Below, piece after piece: positions 8,191 to 16,417 of a DNA stretch of 64,000 bases (the first letter of the stretch is position 1; each line of letters opens with the position of its first letter). Position numbers and translations under genes: made by a program. Origin of the DNA: Candidatus Wolfebacteria bacterium GW2011_GWE2_44_13 (lineage in GTDB: Bacteria; Patescibacteria; Paceibacteria; UBA6257; UBA9933); NCBI GenBank assembly GCA_001000675.1, contig LCHW01000001.1, positions 222,686 to 286,685 of the forward strand, given 5' to 3'. The notes beneath the pieces were generated by a model, which did not search any database, was not told where the DNA came from, and was given only the letters and a program-made list of their open reading frames with translations.

Positions 8191-8736
8191 ATGCATAAAA
8201 ATCTCATCATCGGTATAGTGGCTATAGTAGGTATCGTTGCGGGTATTCTCTTCTTTTCATTGCAATCGGCCCCAGTAGACGAACAGGCGAATCAAAATGC
8301 TCCAGTCAAGCAAAACGATCAAGCCGCTGTTGTTCCTGGTGCAGATAGTAGTAATGCCAATATTGCTGTTTCTGAAAAACCTAACACAGCTAAGTTCGAA
8401 GAATATTTTGACGCTCTTTATTTGGCTAAAATAGCAAATAACGAAGTTTTGAATTACAGCGCCATACCTCAGGCATCGTTATCGTTTGTGGTTGGTAGGG
8501 ATCAATTTTGTACGGTTGTCGAACCTAAAAAAATAATTTCAGCGGGAACATATGCCTCGGCTATATATAACGTTAATACGAAAACGTATGTAAAACCAAA
8601 AACCGTTTTTCCTGGAACGTTTGATCCAATGTTAAACGCTGGTTGTGGATCCATCCCAGCTCAAGTAGGGAAGTATGAATATAAAGCTTACCTTGGAAAT
8701 ACACTAGTTATGGTCCTTCCGTTTGAAATAAAATGA
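8191..8736 (+). CDS. Small membrane-anchored hypothetical protein
   Basis: A 181-residue protein with an N-terminal membrane helix (about 5-23), a short Gln/Asn/Ala linker and a soluble C-terminal domain of about 120 residues with two cysteines that could pair outside the cell. I recognise no family. It follows the Kazal/CARDB gene by 10 nt on the same strand, so the two are probably co-expressed surface proteins. Confidence 0.6.
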   Translation: MHKNLIIGIVAIVGIVAGILFFSLQSAPVDEQANQNAPVKQNDQAAVVPGADSSNANIAVSEKPNTAKFEEYFDALYLAKIANNEVLNYSAIPQASLSFVVGRDQFCTVVEPKKIISAGTYASAIYNVNTKTYVKPKTVFPGTFDPMLNAGCGSIPAQVGKYEYKAYLGNTLVMVLPFEIK

Positions 8737-8786
8737 GGTAAAGGCGGAGTTAAATGGGTTTGATGTTTTTAAATTAATATAATAAA

Positions 8787-8811
8787 AAAAGGCCCCGACA
8801 AGGGGCCTTTT
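8787..8811. terminator. Bidirectional terminator
   Basis: AAAAGGCCCC and its perfect complement around GACAA, with poly-T on both strands. It ends the plus-strand secreted-protein genes and the minus-strand gene at 8837. Confidence 0.85.
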
Positions 8812-8836
8812 GCGAAACTGCTTTTTGAAGCCAGGG

Positions 8837-9433
8837 TTATCTCCTGCGAAGTCCTGCGCTGCATTGGCGGGTGGTTGGGGGAGCGATGGGCCGATTGTGC
8901 TTTTCGTTGAATTTGCGGAGGAGCTTTTTCTCCTCCAGTAGACGATAGGCCTTTATTTGGCCATGCCCTACAAGGGCGTTTGTCTGGTTGCAACGGAATT
9001 TGCCGTTGCGCAACGGTTTAAATGTTAACCGCGGTGCTTTTGTCATGGGTACCCCTGATCGGTCGAGGGTGACCTCTTTGACCTTGTCCGCCACTCGCAT
9101 TACGCGAGATATTTCGATTACTGTGTTCCTGTAAAACACAGCCTGTATTCTTTCGACGCTGGGTGCTATGACGAGCTCTTCGAGCTCTCCGTCATCTCTC
9201 AGTAAACCTATTTCGTGAGCGAGGTCACAACAGGCGTAAAAATACAGTTGCGTGTTGAGCTCCTCCCCTTCGGAGGTAAAGACGTAGCGTATGAAACACG
9301 CTGTTTCCAGTACCTGCCGAGATGTCCCTTCGACGACCATCCTTTTAACCTCTGCGTAAAACCTTTTGAACGCTTCCTGAAACGAAGCGCATTCAGTGCC
9401 AACTGCCATCATTGCAACAACCACCTGAAACAT
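8837..9433 (-). CDS. Hypothetical protein with strong promoter and ribosome binding site
   Basis: The 198-residue product is a mixed helical protein with no recognised domain; the C-terminus is strongly basic (LLEEKKLLRKF and a final LRRR). The ATG has a near-perfect Shine-Dalgarno (AAGGAGG, about 4 nt spacing), which is rare in this window. Upstream lies a consensus promoter (9501-9530), and the gene ends in a strong terminator. It is visibly more G+C-rich than its neighbours. The same construction recurs at 15926 and 19414. Function is unknown. Confidence 0.65.
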   Translation of the reverse strand: MFQVVVAMMAVGTECASFQEAFKRFYAEVKRMVVEGTSRQVLETACFIRYVFTSEGEELNTQLYFYACCDLAHEIGLLRDDGELEELVIAPSVERIQAVFYRNTVIEISRVMRVADKVKEVTLDRSGVPMTKAPRLTFKPLRNGKFRCNQTNALVGHGQIKAYRLLEEKKLLRKFNEKHNRPIAPPTTRQCSAGLRRR

Positions 9434-9500
9434 GGGGCCTCCTTGTGCTCGGTTAGGGTTGAATTTATATGCCCGTCGGCGGGTTATTTGTTCTGCCTCA

Positions 9501-9530
9501 TTTATACGATGTATTGCTTAATATTGTCAA
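9501..9530 (-). promoter_or_regulatory. Consensus sigma70-type promoter for the gene at 8837
   Basis: Read on the minus strand: TTGACA (9525-9530), 18 nt, TATAAA (9501-9506), about 68 nt before the start codon. Confidence 0.75.
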
Positions 9531-9544
9531 TCTCCGCGAGAATT

Positions 9545-10234
9545 TTACTCGTTTGGTATTAGTGGATAATAACGAAGCTGGGCATACAACAGTTCGAGGC
9601 TGCTTTTTATGAGCATTGCCGCATCGGGGTTGTCTATGCGAAAGAAAAACGCTTTTTTCCTTGAAAAAAATATTACTGAATCGCGAAATGCAACGAGGGT
9701 ACATGTGCCGAGAATCGGTTCACCTGTAAAACGCGCTGCGCCGCTGCGCTGTTTAATGTGCGCACCTAATTCTTTACTGATAATCGATTGAAAAACTTTA
9801 AGCATTCCTGTGCTGCCAATACTTTTTAAAACAACGCCTTTTTTGGCAATTGCCTTTTGCCATTCGGGGAGGCCCTGTTCGTTTTTAAGGAGCCACTGTA
9901 TCTCCTCGTCTGATTCTACGGAATAAACAACCTCTCCTCGTTGCAATGTAAGCACTTCAGAAAGAAGTGCTTTAATTTGTTCGCGGGGAGTCGTAGATTT
10001 TTCGGAATATTTTTGCAGTTGTGAAGATACTATTGAGTAGAGGAACCCCTGCTGTGCTACAAGTCCTTTTTCTTTTAGAGAAGTGGCGGAGTTATAAATA
10101 CTTGTGCGCGCAAGGTTTACGGCTCGTGCTATTTCTGAAATAGATGCTTGTTTTTCTGCGGATAGTAAATAACGCAAAACCTTTTCTTCGGTTGGCGTTA
10201 CGGCGAGATAGGGGAAAGAGGGCTTATTGCGCAT
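9545..10234 (-). CDS. TrmB-like winged-helix transcriptional regulator
   Basis: The start is set at 10234 (MRNKPSFPYL); an upstream extension would run through the operator region. The roughly 229-residue product has an N-terminal winged helix (TPTEEKVLRYLLSAEKQASI, then SEIARAVNLARTSIYNSATSLKEKGLV) typical of TrmB/MarR-like regulators, followed by an effector-like domain as in CPR TrmB proteins. It is divergent from an orphan substrate-binding protein, with a perfect palindrome between them just upstream of its start. Autoregulation and control of the neighbour are likely. Confidence 0.8.
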   Translation of the reverse strand: MRNKPSFPYLAVTPTEEKVLRYLLSAEKQASISEIARAVNLARTSIYNSATSLKEKGLVAQQGFLYSIVSSQLQKYSEKSTTPREQIKALLSEVLTLQRGEVVYSVESDEEIQWLLKNEQGLPEWQKAIAKKGVVLKSIGSTGMLKVFQSIISKELGAHIKQRSGAARFTGEPILGTCTLVAFRDSVIFFSRKKAFFFRIDNPDAAMLIKSSLELLYAQLRYYPLIPNE

Positions 10235-10239
10235 AGGGT

Positions 10240-10266
10240 AAATATGTACAAATATTGTACATATTT
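10240..10266. promoter_or_regulatory. Perfect operator-like palindrome in the divergent region
   Basis: AAATATGTACAA and its perfect complement are separated by ATA. It begins 5 nt upstream of the regulator start codon and 71 nt before the substrate-binding protein start, so it is the obvious binding site for the TrmB-like regulator. Confidence 0.75.
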
Positions 10267-10336
10267 TTACAGTATCGTCAACCCATGGTTCAATACAATT
10301 ATATACATTAATGATCGGTTCCCGAATCAATACACT

Positions 10337-11404
10337 ATGAATCAATTTAAAAAATGGGCTCTATGGATTGCCACGGTTGTTATTATCGCTATCGGAGGAT
10401 ACCAAGCATGGAGTAATTCTGCAGGAGTTATTTCAAAGGATTCAATTACAATAGGGTTTATTGGTCCGTTAACTGGTGAGAATGCTGCAATTGGGGAAGG
10501 CATAAAAAATGCAATTGCGTTGTCTGCAAAAGATGTCGATGTGCGCGTTATTTACGAGGACGACCAGTTTGATGGCAAGAAAGGTATTGCTGCATATCAA
10601 AAATTGCGAACTATGGATAAGGTTGATGCGATTATCAATACAACGCCGACAGTTATTGACGCAATTACTCCGTTGTTGCAAGCTGACCCCATTGTCGTTA
10701 TACAAATTGCAGAGCCTGAATTAAGTGGGGATGATACGATATTTCAAATTATGCCAAGCGGTGCGTCGCTCTATGCTCGATTGGGAGAGATGGCTCGAGA
10801 AGACTACGCTTCTTTTGCTTTTGTGCATCAAGAAGGAGCGGCTTTTGAAAAAGCTAAGAATTATTTCAAAAAAACGTACGAAAATCCAAGCGTTAAATTT
10901 AACGAATATCGCATTGATGACAGTAAAGATTATCGAACCGTTATTGCGAAAATGAAACGCGATGGCGTTATAGCATATACGGTTATTGCTACGCCAAGCG
11001 TAGGGGTGCAATTTATTAAGCAGGTAAAAGAGCAAGGAGTCGGCTCTGTGTTGGTATGTAATGCTGATATGGAGGTTACGATAAGCGAATATCTAAAAGT
11101 GCTGCCACAGGGCGTGTTTGAGGGGTGTAAATCGGCTATGTTCGCCGACAGAATGGCAGATAGTTTTAAAGTTGCGTATAAAAATGCGTATGGGGTTGAT
11201 GCAGGATTTGCGACTGATTACGGATTTGATGCGGTGCGTATTATTAAAAATACATACGATACAGATAACGAAACATGGGTAAATGCCTTAAAGCATCTAT
11301 TGTTCGACGGAGCTTCGGGAAGAATTCAGTTTGACGATCTCGGCGTGCGTGTCCCTGAAATTGAAGAGCATGTGTTTAAAGATGGTGTGTTTGTGAAGAG
11401 GTAA
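10337..11404 (+). CDS. LivJ-type ABC substrate-binding protein (orphan)
   Basis: The start is ATG 10337 (MNQFKKWALWIATVV), giving a 355-residue protein with an N-terminal membrane anchor of about 18 residues and no lipobox cysteine. It has a Peripla_BP_6 fold: ITIGFIGPLTGENAAIGEG, then VRVIYEDDQFDGKKGIAAY and the mid-domain FAFVHQEGAAFEKAKNYF. Such proteins bind branched amino acids or other small ligands. No permease or ATPase gene lies nearby, so it may be a sensor or work with a distant transporter. It is divergent from the TrmB-like gene and followed by a terminator. Confidence 0.87.
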   Translation: MNQFKKWALWIATVVIIAIGGYQAWSNSAGVISKDSITIGFIGPLTGENAAIGEGIKNAIALSAKDVDVRVIYEDDQFDGKKGIAAYQKLRTMDKVDAIINTTPTVIDAITPLLQADPIVVIQIAEPELSGDDTIFQIMPSGASLYARLGEMAREDYASFAFVHQEGAAFEKAKNYFKKTYENPSVKFNEYRIDDSKDYRTVIAKMKRDGVIAYTVIATPSVGVQFIKQVKEQGVGSVLVCNADMEVTISEYLKVLPQGVFEGCKSAMFADRMADSFKVAYKNAYGVDAGFATDYGFDAVRIIKNTYDTDNETWVNALKHLLFDGASGRIQFDDLGVRVPEIEEHVFKDGVFVKR

Positions 11405-11454
11405 CGAGTTTATCCTATGGGTGGAATTAAAGAGGGCGAATATCTTGAATTTAA

Positions 11455-11478
11455 AAAAGCCCGCTTTCGCGGGCTTTT
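11455..11478. terminator. Bidirectional terminator
   Basis: AAAAGCCCGC and GCGGGCTTTT around a short loop, between convergent genes. Confidence 0.85.
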
Positions 11479-11497
11479 GTTGGTTACGTCGAAGCGG

Positions 11498-13282
11498 TTA
11501 TTTTATTGTAAATAACAACAACCCCTTAATAAGGTTTATTGCATATCCTGTTTCTGATAACTCTCCGCCGATTCGTTCGATATGATATTTGAATGCGATT
11601 GCATCGTTTTCAAATACTATAATTATCTGGTCTTTTGGAACACTGCCTGTATTTGTTTTGCTTAATGTATTGAGAAATGCGTTGAGATTTTTTTCGGCGA
11701 TAAGTACGCCACCCTTTGTCACTTCAAATGTATTTTTCGCTGTGTTTATTTTGAATTGATATTGTACGCCCGCAATTGTTTGCGTGGATTCCATGCCTTG
11801 ATTTGGTATGGCGTAATCAAATTGTGTTATTTGTGTGGCTTGTGTATTTACTTCGGAATTATAGTAGAAATTTTGCTGACCCGATGCCCAACTTTCGAGA
11901 TAGGGTAGGCCGAACTTTTCCATAACCTGTTTCTTTTGCTCTTCACGATTTGCGGCGAGACTGGATAATACTTCTTTGCTGAATATTGGCGTAAGACTGT
12001 TTTTTCCGTGGGTGGTAATAAGATAGCTTGTGATGGCTCCTATTTCTTTTTTATCACCAAAAGAAACATCTGCGTCGCGTACCGCATGTATTCCGTCGTC
12101 AGCGAGAATCCTATTTTTCACGAGTAGATTCTCAAGTCTGTTTTGCTGGCTTCTTTCAGAAATAGCCAACGCGCCGAGGGGGCCAAAGGATGATACAAGT
12201 GCGATAAGAAACAAGCTAACAGGGATTATTCGTAGATCCTTCTTTTTACTGATAAGAAAATAAGAAGACAAGGCTAAGAGCCAAAAGCCGGCTACCAACA
12301 CATAATATCTATTTTCTGTTATGCCGTACTGCGAAATGCGAAACCATAGCGCCCAGAAAAGCATGCCTATTTGGGGGATAAGCACCATGTGAAATATATC
12401 ACCAGCTTTCCGTATCCATGCAATGACATTTCTTAGCGGATACAAGCATATGTATACGAGCATGCCGAGCACTGAAAATCCGAGAATCATATATGCGAGC
12501 GTGCCCACGGGCCATTCCTGCGTTATGCCTATTCTAATTACATATGCATAGAGAATAAGGAAGTACAGGGATACAAGCGGTACAAACACATACTGGAGAA
12601 GTAAGCGCAGTTCTTTCGGGTATTCTGCGGATTCTATGGTGTGCCCAACATTTTGTGGTATGCGGGATAACAAGAATGCTGGTCCGAAAAAACTAAATAA
12701 AACAATCGCCATGTCTTGATACGCATGTTCGCTAATAGCTATAGTAAAAAGATGACCGATGGCTGATAGGGCAATAGAAACACCAGCTTGTGTTAAGGCT
12801 AGCCAAATGATGGTTAACGCTATTGAGATGACGAGATAGGCATTAAAATACCATATTTTATCTGAAGCACTTTCGATTCTTTTCTTTATGTATGGTGCAA
12901 ATGAAATTAAAAATACAAGACACAGCCCCCACAAAACAGAGCGAAGAATAATCGCATCTTCCGCTGTGTTAAGATCGGCAGGTAAGTAAGAATAATATCC
13001 GGCTAAAAGTCCAAAGCCTGCTAGGCTTATACTGGATCGGATTTTCTTGCTCCAGTTGTTTTGTTCGCACAAGAGAGTGATGGAGATAAAAAGCAAAAAT
13101 CCTAATATGGATGTAATAAGTATTTTTGCCAAAACTGCAGTATTGCCAACTTGATGGGCGAGTAAGAGCCCTGCGCTGACGGTTGCTATCGAAAATAGAA
13201 ATGAAAAAGGAAACCGCCGAGCTGCGGTTTGTAGGCTCTCAATGAGTGATAGTATGGCGCGTAATTTTAGTATGTTTTTCAT
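11498..13282 (-). CDS. DUF4153 multi-pass membrane protein
   Basis: The 594-residue product has about twelve hydrophobic segments over the first 380 residues. The DUF4153 hallmark at the end of the membrane part is FGPLGALAISERSQQNRLENLL. A soluble C-terminal domain of about 190 residues follows. It is the last gene of a tight minus-strand operon with an XRE regulator and a DUF2975 protein, a gene set that recurs in many bacteria. Molecular function is unknown. Confidence 0.85.
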   Translation of the reverse strand: MKNILKLRAILSLIESLQTAARRFPFSFLFSIATVSAGLLLAHQVGNTAVLAKILITSILGFLLFISITLLCEQNNWSKKIRSSISLAGFGLLAGYYSYLPADLNTAEDAIILRSVLWGLCLVFLISFAPYIKKRIESASDKIWYFNAYLVISIALTIIWLALTQAGVSIALSAIGHLFTIAISEHAYQDMAIVLFSFFGPAFLLSRIPQNVGHTIESAEYPKELRLLLQYVFVPLVSLYFLILYAYVIRIGITQEWPVGTLAYMILGFSVLGMLVYICLYPLRNVIAWIRKAGDIFHMVLIPQIGMLFWALWFRISQYGITENRYYVLVAGFWLLALSSYFLISKKKDLRIIPVSLFLIALVSSFGPLGALAISERSQQNRLENLLVKNRILADDGIHAVRDADVSFGDKKEIGAITSYLITTHGKNSLTPIFSKEVLSSLAANREEQKKQVMEKFGLPYLESWASGQQNFYYNSEVNTQATQITQFDYAIPNQGMESTQTIAGVQYQFKINTAKNTFEVTKGGVLIAEKNLNAFLNTLSKTNTGSVPKDQIIIVFENDAIAFKYHIERIGGELSETGYAINLIKGLLLFTIK

Positions 13283-13290
13283 AGACGCTT

Positions 13291-13497
13291 TTATTTAGTT
13301 TTATATTCCAAAATATCCCCTGGCTGACAATCCAAGGCTTTGCAAATTGCTTCTAATGTGGAGAGACGGATTGCTTTTGCCTTGCCATTTTTTAATATGG
13401 AAAGATTTGCCATGGTGATGCCTATTTTTTCTGCGAGTTCGGTGACGCTCATTTTTCTTTTAGCCATCACCACATCAATGTTTATTATAATTGCCAT
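13291..13497 (-). CDS. XRE/Cro-type HTH regulator (YozG-like)
   Basis: A 68-residue single-domain repressor-like protein: MSVTELAEKIGITMANLSIL is the helix-turn-helix, followed by RLSTLEAICKALDCQPGDIL. This is the HTH_26/YozG form that typically accompanies DUF2975 genes. It sits 6 nt after the DUF2975 gene and 8 nt before the DUF4153 gene, and probably regulates this operon. Confidence 0.9.
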   Translation of the reverse strand: MAIIINIDVVMAKRKMSVTELAEKIGITMANLSILKNGKAKAIRLSTLEAICKALDCQPGDILEYKTK

Positions 13498-13503
13498 AAT
13501 TGT

Positions 13504-13989
13504 TTAAACGGTTAAGTCGTTTTCTGATTTTATATCTATCGCGCTTTGTAACAACTTTTGCAGAACTGCAGCAAAGGTTGCAATAATAAGAGAAGCGAAA
13601 ATAATAATCAACCCAATTGCTACGAGACCTGGAGCATCATCTGCATCGGCGAGAGAGAACAAGAAAGGGAGTGTGCCTGTGTATATCGCGCTAATAGTTA
13701 ATGCGCAATACTTAATGGTCGTTAAAGCTTTTACGGACAATCCAGAAAAGGCTGTGTTTTTATCAATAAACCCTAATAACTTCAAGGCTTGGTACAGGGC
13801 GATGAAAAACGGAATTGTCGTTATATACGCACCAATCAATACATAGCGCAAGTCAGCAAACTCTGGCTTTATTGATCCTACGTTTGCGAGCCATGGAAAT
13901 AAAAAGATGCATAGGGCGGCTACTGCGATTCCCATAAGAAAAATGGCGGTTCGTAGGAAAATTGTTGATCCACGTTTTGTGAGCTTCAT
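13504..13989 (-). CDS. DUF2975 membrane protein
   Basis: A 161-residue protein with four hydrophobic segments (about 12-32, 48-68, 92-112, 125-148) and the DUF2975 layout, including the loop KLLGFIDKNTAFS. It is the first gene of the DUF2975-XRE-DUF4153 operon. A promoter-like TTGACA-17-TACTGT lies 39-67 nt upstream. Role unknown. Confidence 0.82.
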   Translation of the reverse strand: MKLTKRGSTIFLRTAIFLMGIAVAALCIFLFPWLANVGSIKPEFADLRYVLIGAYITTIPFFIALYQALKLLGFIDKNTAFSGLSVKALTTIKYCALTISAIYTGTLPFLFSLADADDAPGLVAIGLIIIFASLIIATFAAVLQKLLQSAIDIKSENDLTV

Positions 13990-14027
13990 AAATGGCTTTA
14001 TATAGTATTACTAGGTTATTTATCTAT

Positions 14028-14056
14028 ACAGTAATCCTTGATTTATCGTTTGTCAA
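14028..14056 (-). promoter_or_regulatory. Promoter of the DUF2975 operon
   Basis: On the minus strand: TTGACA (14051-14056), 17 nt, TACTGT (14028-14033), upstream of the DUF2975 start. Confidence 0.5.
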
Positions 14057-14122
14057 TATATTATTATTGTTATCCTTTGCTATTAAGCAACGAAACAGCC
14101 TTTATGGTATCCTTATTTTATT

Positions 14123-14716
14123 ATGAAAAAAGAAGTATCTATTTTTCTTACCATCGCGGTAGTCGCTGTTATTGGCTATGGTATTGTGCAACTGTTGCCC
14201 GATAAAACAGATGAGGGTGTGGTTAAAAAACAAGATATGTATGGCAACGCCGAACTTGGCTTTTCGTTTGTGTATCCGACTGGAGCGAACGGGTATGTAT
14301 TAGAAGAACGTGATCCATTAGACATTGAAGATATTGTTGTGCGGACGGTTACACTTATGCGCAGTGAAGATTATGCGAATATAAAAAATATACCTATCGG
14401 CAGTGAAGGACCACCTGTGATTAGTGTAATGGTTGTTAAAAATGATAAAAAACAACCACTCCGAACGTGGGCTGAGTCGGCTATAGCATTTAGTAATATT
14501 CATCTCAAAACTACTGACGTTGTTGAAACGACCATTGATGGGGTACAGGCGATTCGTTATATGGCTGACGGACTATATGCGTCGGATACTGTCGTAGTTA
14601 TACATGGAGAATATACCTATGTTTTTACCGGACAATTTTTAGATGCACAATCGGACCTTCGAAACGATTTCCAACCATTACTTGATTCTGTGCGCTTTGT
14701 TCCAAAAACAAATTAA
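14123..14716 (+). CDS. Membrane-anchored PsbP-like-fold hypothetical protein
   Basis: A 197-residue protein with an N-terminal membrane helix (about 6-25) and an extracytoplasmic domain that begins LGFSFVYP, a phrase common in small PsbP/Mog1-like domains of bacterial anchored proteins. The C-terminus (LLDSVRFVPK) also fits that fold. There is no lipobox cysteine. It is 12 nt upstream of the GNAT gene on the same strand. Function unknown. Confidence 0.6.
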   Translation: MKKEVSIFLTIAVVAVIGYGIVQLLPDKTDEGVVKKQDMYGNAELGFSFVYPTGANGYVLEERDPLDIEDIVVRTVTLMRSEDYANIKNIPIGSEGPPVISVMVVKNDKKQPLRTWAESAIAFSNIHLKTTDVVETTIDGVQAIRYMADGLYASDTVVVIHGEYTYVFTGQFLDAQSDLRNDFQPLLDSVRFVPKTN

Positions 14717-14728
14717 TTATTTACAACC

Positions 14729-15175
14729 ATGCCTGAAATAACATTTCAAAAAGCGACGATTGAGGATATTGATGCCTTTATCGCGATTGAACAAAAATCT
14801 GCACATTCGTATATGTATTCAAATTGTGCGGATAGGGAAGATGCCGAGGATGAGCTTAAAAATTGCGAGGTGTATTTTATTAAAAAAGATGGTGTGATTG
14901 TGGGGAGTACAGAATACCAGATCAAAGAGCCCGGACATGCGTACATGAGCGGACTTGTTATCGACCCAGCTTTTCAAGGACAGGGCATTGCGAGAAAGGC
15001 GATCGAGTTTAAGCTTGAACAACTAAAGGACATGAAGCGAATCGATTTAGTAACCCATCCACATAACAGTAAGGTGATATGCATGTACCTTTCGTATGGA
15101 TTTATTATTGAGGCGTGGAAAGATAATTATTATGGCGATGGGCAGCCGAGGCTTGTGCTGGCGCTTAATCGATAA
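14729..15175 (+). CDS. GNAT family N-acetyltransferase
   Basis: A 148-residue acetyltransferase of the GNAT fold. The acetyl-CoA binding motif A is clear: YMSGLVIDPAFQGQGIARKA, the family R/Q-x-x-G-x-G/A loop. The protein covers a full domain (N-terminal FQKATIEDIDAFIAIEQ through the late YGFIIEAWKDNYYGDG). Substrate unknown. It follows the PsbP-like gene by 12 nt. Confidence 0.88.
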   Translation: MPEITFQKATIEDIDAFIAIEQKSAHSYMYSNCADREDAEDELKNCEVYFIKKDGVIVGSTEYQIKEPGHAYMSGLVIDPAFQGQGIARKAIEFKLEQLKDMKRIDLVTHPHNSKVICMYLSYGFIIEAWKDNYYGDGQPRLVLALNR

Positions 15176-15208
15176 TAAAAAAACCGTCTGAAACGGTTTT
15201 TTTATTAT
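15172..15208. terminator. Bidirectional terminator
   Basis: ACCGT/ACGGT stem with long A and T runs on the two sides, between the convergent GNAT and GreA-like genes. Confidence 0.8.
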
Positions 15209-15660
15209 GCGATTTTTAGTATTTCAAATTCGCGTTCTTTTGTGCCGACCATTCCTTTTGCGCGTTGTCCCACTGCCTTATTAAGAAAAAGTGCCCCTAG
15301 TGGAGATGCGTATGAAAGGGTCTGTTCTGTAAAGGTGATATGACTTCCGATGCGAAATGTTTTTTCTTCGCCTGTTTCGCTATCGCGTGCGGTAACGGTA
15401 TGGCCGATTGCTACGGCGGCGTTTGTTTTGGGGATAGCGATTATCGTGGCATTTCTGCGAATATGCTCAAGGTCTTGCAAGCGTTGCTCCAATAATCGTG
15501 CCTGTTGCTGGGCATTTTCAAAAGGGAAGTTATCGTGCCATGTTTCAGAAGATTGCGTTACGGCATTGCGCAATTCTGCTCCCGTTTCCTGTAATTTCAC
15601 AATGGTTTCTTCGATATATGACTCAAGTATTTTTAGATCGTCTTCGAGAAAATAAGGCAT
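15205..15660 (-). CDS. GreA/GreB-like transcription elongation factor
   Basis: The start is at 15660 (MPYFLEDDLKIL), giving about 151 residues. The N-terminal half is a helical hairpin, as in the Gre coiled coil, with the acidic-tip region around NFPFENAQQQARLLEQRLQ (compare the Gre DNAP-ENAEY region). The C-terminal half is the FKBP-like Gre domain (IGHTVTARDSETGEEKTFRI, then SPLGALFLNKAVGQRAKG). Gre factors rescue backtracked RNA polymerase; the divergent tip means activity is less certain. Two 38-bp hairpin repeats lie directly upstream (15671-15776). Confidence 0.8.
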   Translation of the reverse strand: MPYFLEDDLKILESYIEETIVKLQETGAELRNAVTQSSETWHDNFPFENAQQQARLLEQRLQDLEHIRRNATIIAIPKTNAAVAIGHTVTARDSETGEEKTFRIGSHITFTEQTLSYASPLGALFLNKAVGQRAKGMVGTKEREFEILKIA

Positions 15661-15670
15661 ACCTTTATAT

Positions 15671-15776
15671 AACGAAGTATGGTCTATAAAGTTACGCTTC
15701 GTCGGTGCTATTGATACGGAAATGAAATACATTTATACAACGAAGTATGACCTATGAAGTCACGCTTCGTCGGTGC
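15671..15776. repeat. Two 38-bp direct repeats, each a hairpin
   Basis: Units at 15671-15708 and 15739-15776 match at 34 of 38 positions. Each begins AACGAAGTATG and ends CGCTTCGTCGGTGC, and folds with an ACGAAG/CTTCGT stem. They lie in the leader of the GreA-like gene. Confidence 0.65.
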
Positions 15777-15805
15777 CGTGGAAAATAAAACGTCACCGAC
15801 GCTCT

Positions 15806-15868
15806 GGCACGTTGCACGCTCTTCCGCTCTCCGTATAAACGAATGGAGAGCGTTTCGCTAGCAACGCC
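15806..15868. repeat. GGCACGTTGC hairpin element, copy 1
   Basis: GGCACGTTGCACGCTC and TCGCTAGCAACGCC flank an inner hairpin (CGCTCTCC/GGAGAGCG). The same two half-sites occur inverted, with a 7-nt centre, at 49781-49817. Confidence 0.55.
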
Positions 15869-15879
15869 CAATTAAAAAA

Positions 15880-15899
15880 GGGGCAGCCGAAGCTGCCCC
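15880..15899 (-). terminator. Terminator of the 3D-domain gene
   Basis: GGGGCAGC cgaa GCTGCCCC followed on the minus strand by six T. Confidence 0.85.
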
Positions 15900-15925
15900 A
15901 TTACGGTGCGTGGGGTCCCGTCCCA

Positions 15926-16366
15926 CTAAATCTTGTACATGACAATAGTCTTGTCGCTGCCTCGTCCCCAAGACTCCGCAGCTATTCGTCCAGCATCGCT
16001 TTCTCCGACAAAAAAGTCAAAGCGGTGTCGGTTCTTGATTGCGCCTCCCTTGTCTTCGACCGTCCAAATGCCGAAGGATTTACCGTCTATGAAGACTCGG
16101 AACTTCGTGCCTACCGGATGGTAGGTTAAGTCGGCCGCGAGGTACCCAATGCGCGCCCGTTTCCCCGAATAGGTGATACCCGTTCCGTTGAGGTGGATAT
16201 CACCTTGATAAGAACCCGTCACATACCTCCGCTGCCCCTTTACGGGCTTATAATATGCGGTTGTGTCTGCGACAATGGGCTGTGGGGAATGTGCTGCCGT
16301 TGCGGTGCTTGTCGTATCTGTATAGCAAAATATTGCCAACAGTAGTACGACAATGTAAATCTTCAT
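15926..16366 (-). CDS. Secreted 3D-domain protein (MltA/RpfB-like double-psi barrel)
   Basis: A 146-residue protein with an N-terminal signal peptide (about 1-24, ending ATAA) and a 3D domain: DLTYHPVGTKFRVFIDGK, then GIWTVEDKGGAIKNRHRFDF, carrying the conserved aspartates (ED-KGG, RFDFFVG) that define the family. 3D domains occur in lytic transglycosylases and resuscitation factors, so a cell-wall role outside the membrane is likely. The start has a good Shine-Dalgarno (GAGAGGT, 7-8 nt). A near-perfect promoter and leader hairpin lie upstream. Confidence 0.83.
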   Translation of the reverse strand: MKIYIVVLLLAIFCYTDTTSTATAAHSPQPIVADTTAYYKPVKGQRRYVTGSYQGDIHLNGTGITYSGKRARIGYLAADLTYHPVGTKFRVFIDGKSFGIWTVEDKGGAIKNRHRFDFFVGESDAGRIAAESWGRGSDKTIVMYKI

Positions 16367-16417
16367 TTCGTTGACCTCTCTTTCCGTGTGTAGTTGTAAA
16401 GGTGCTTATATGAAAAC

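Noticed and set aside
10244..10336. Longer N-terminus for the substrate-binding protein
   Set aside because: It runs through the operator palindrome and promoter region; ATG 10337 begins a proper signal anchor.
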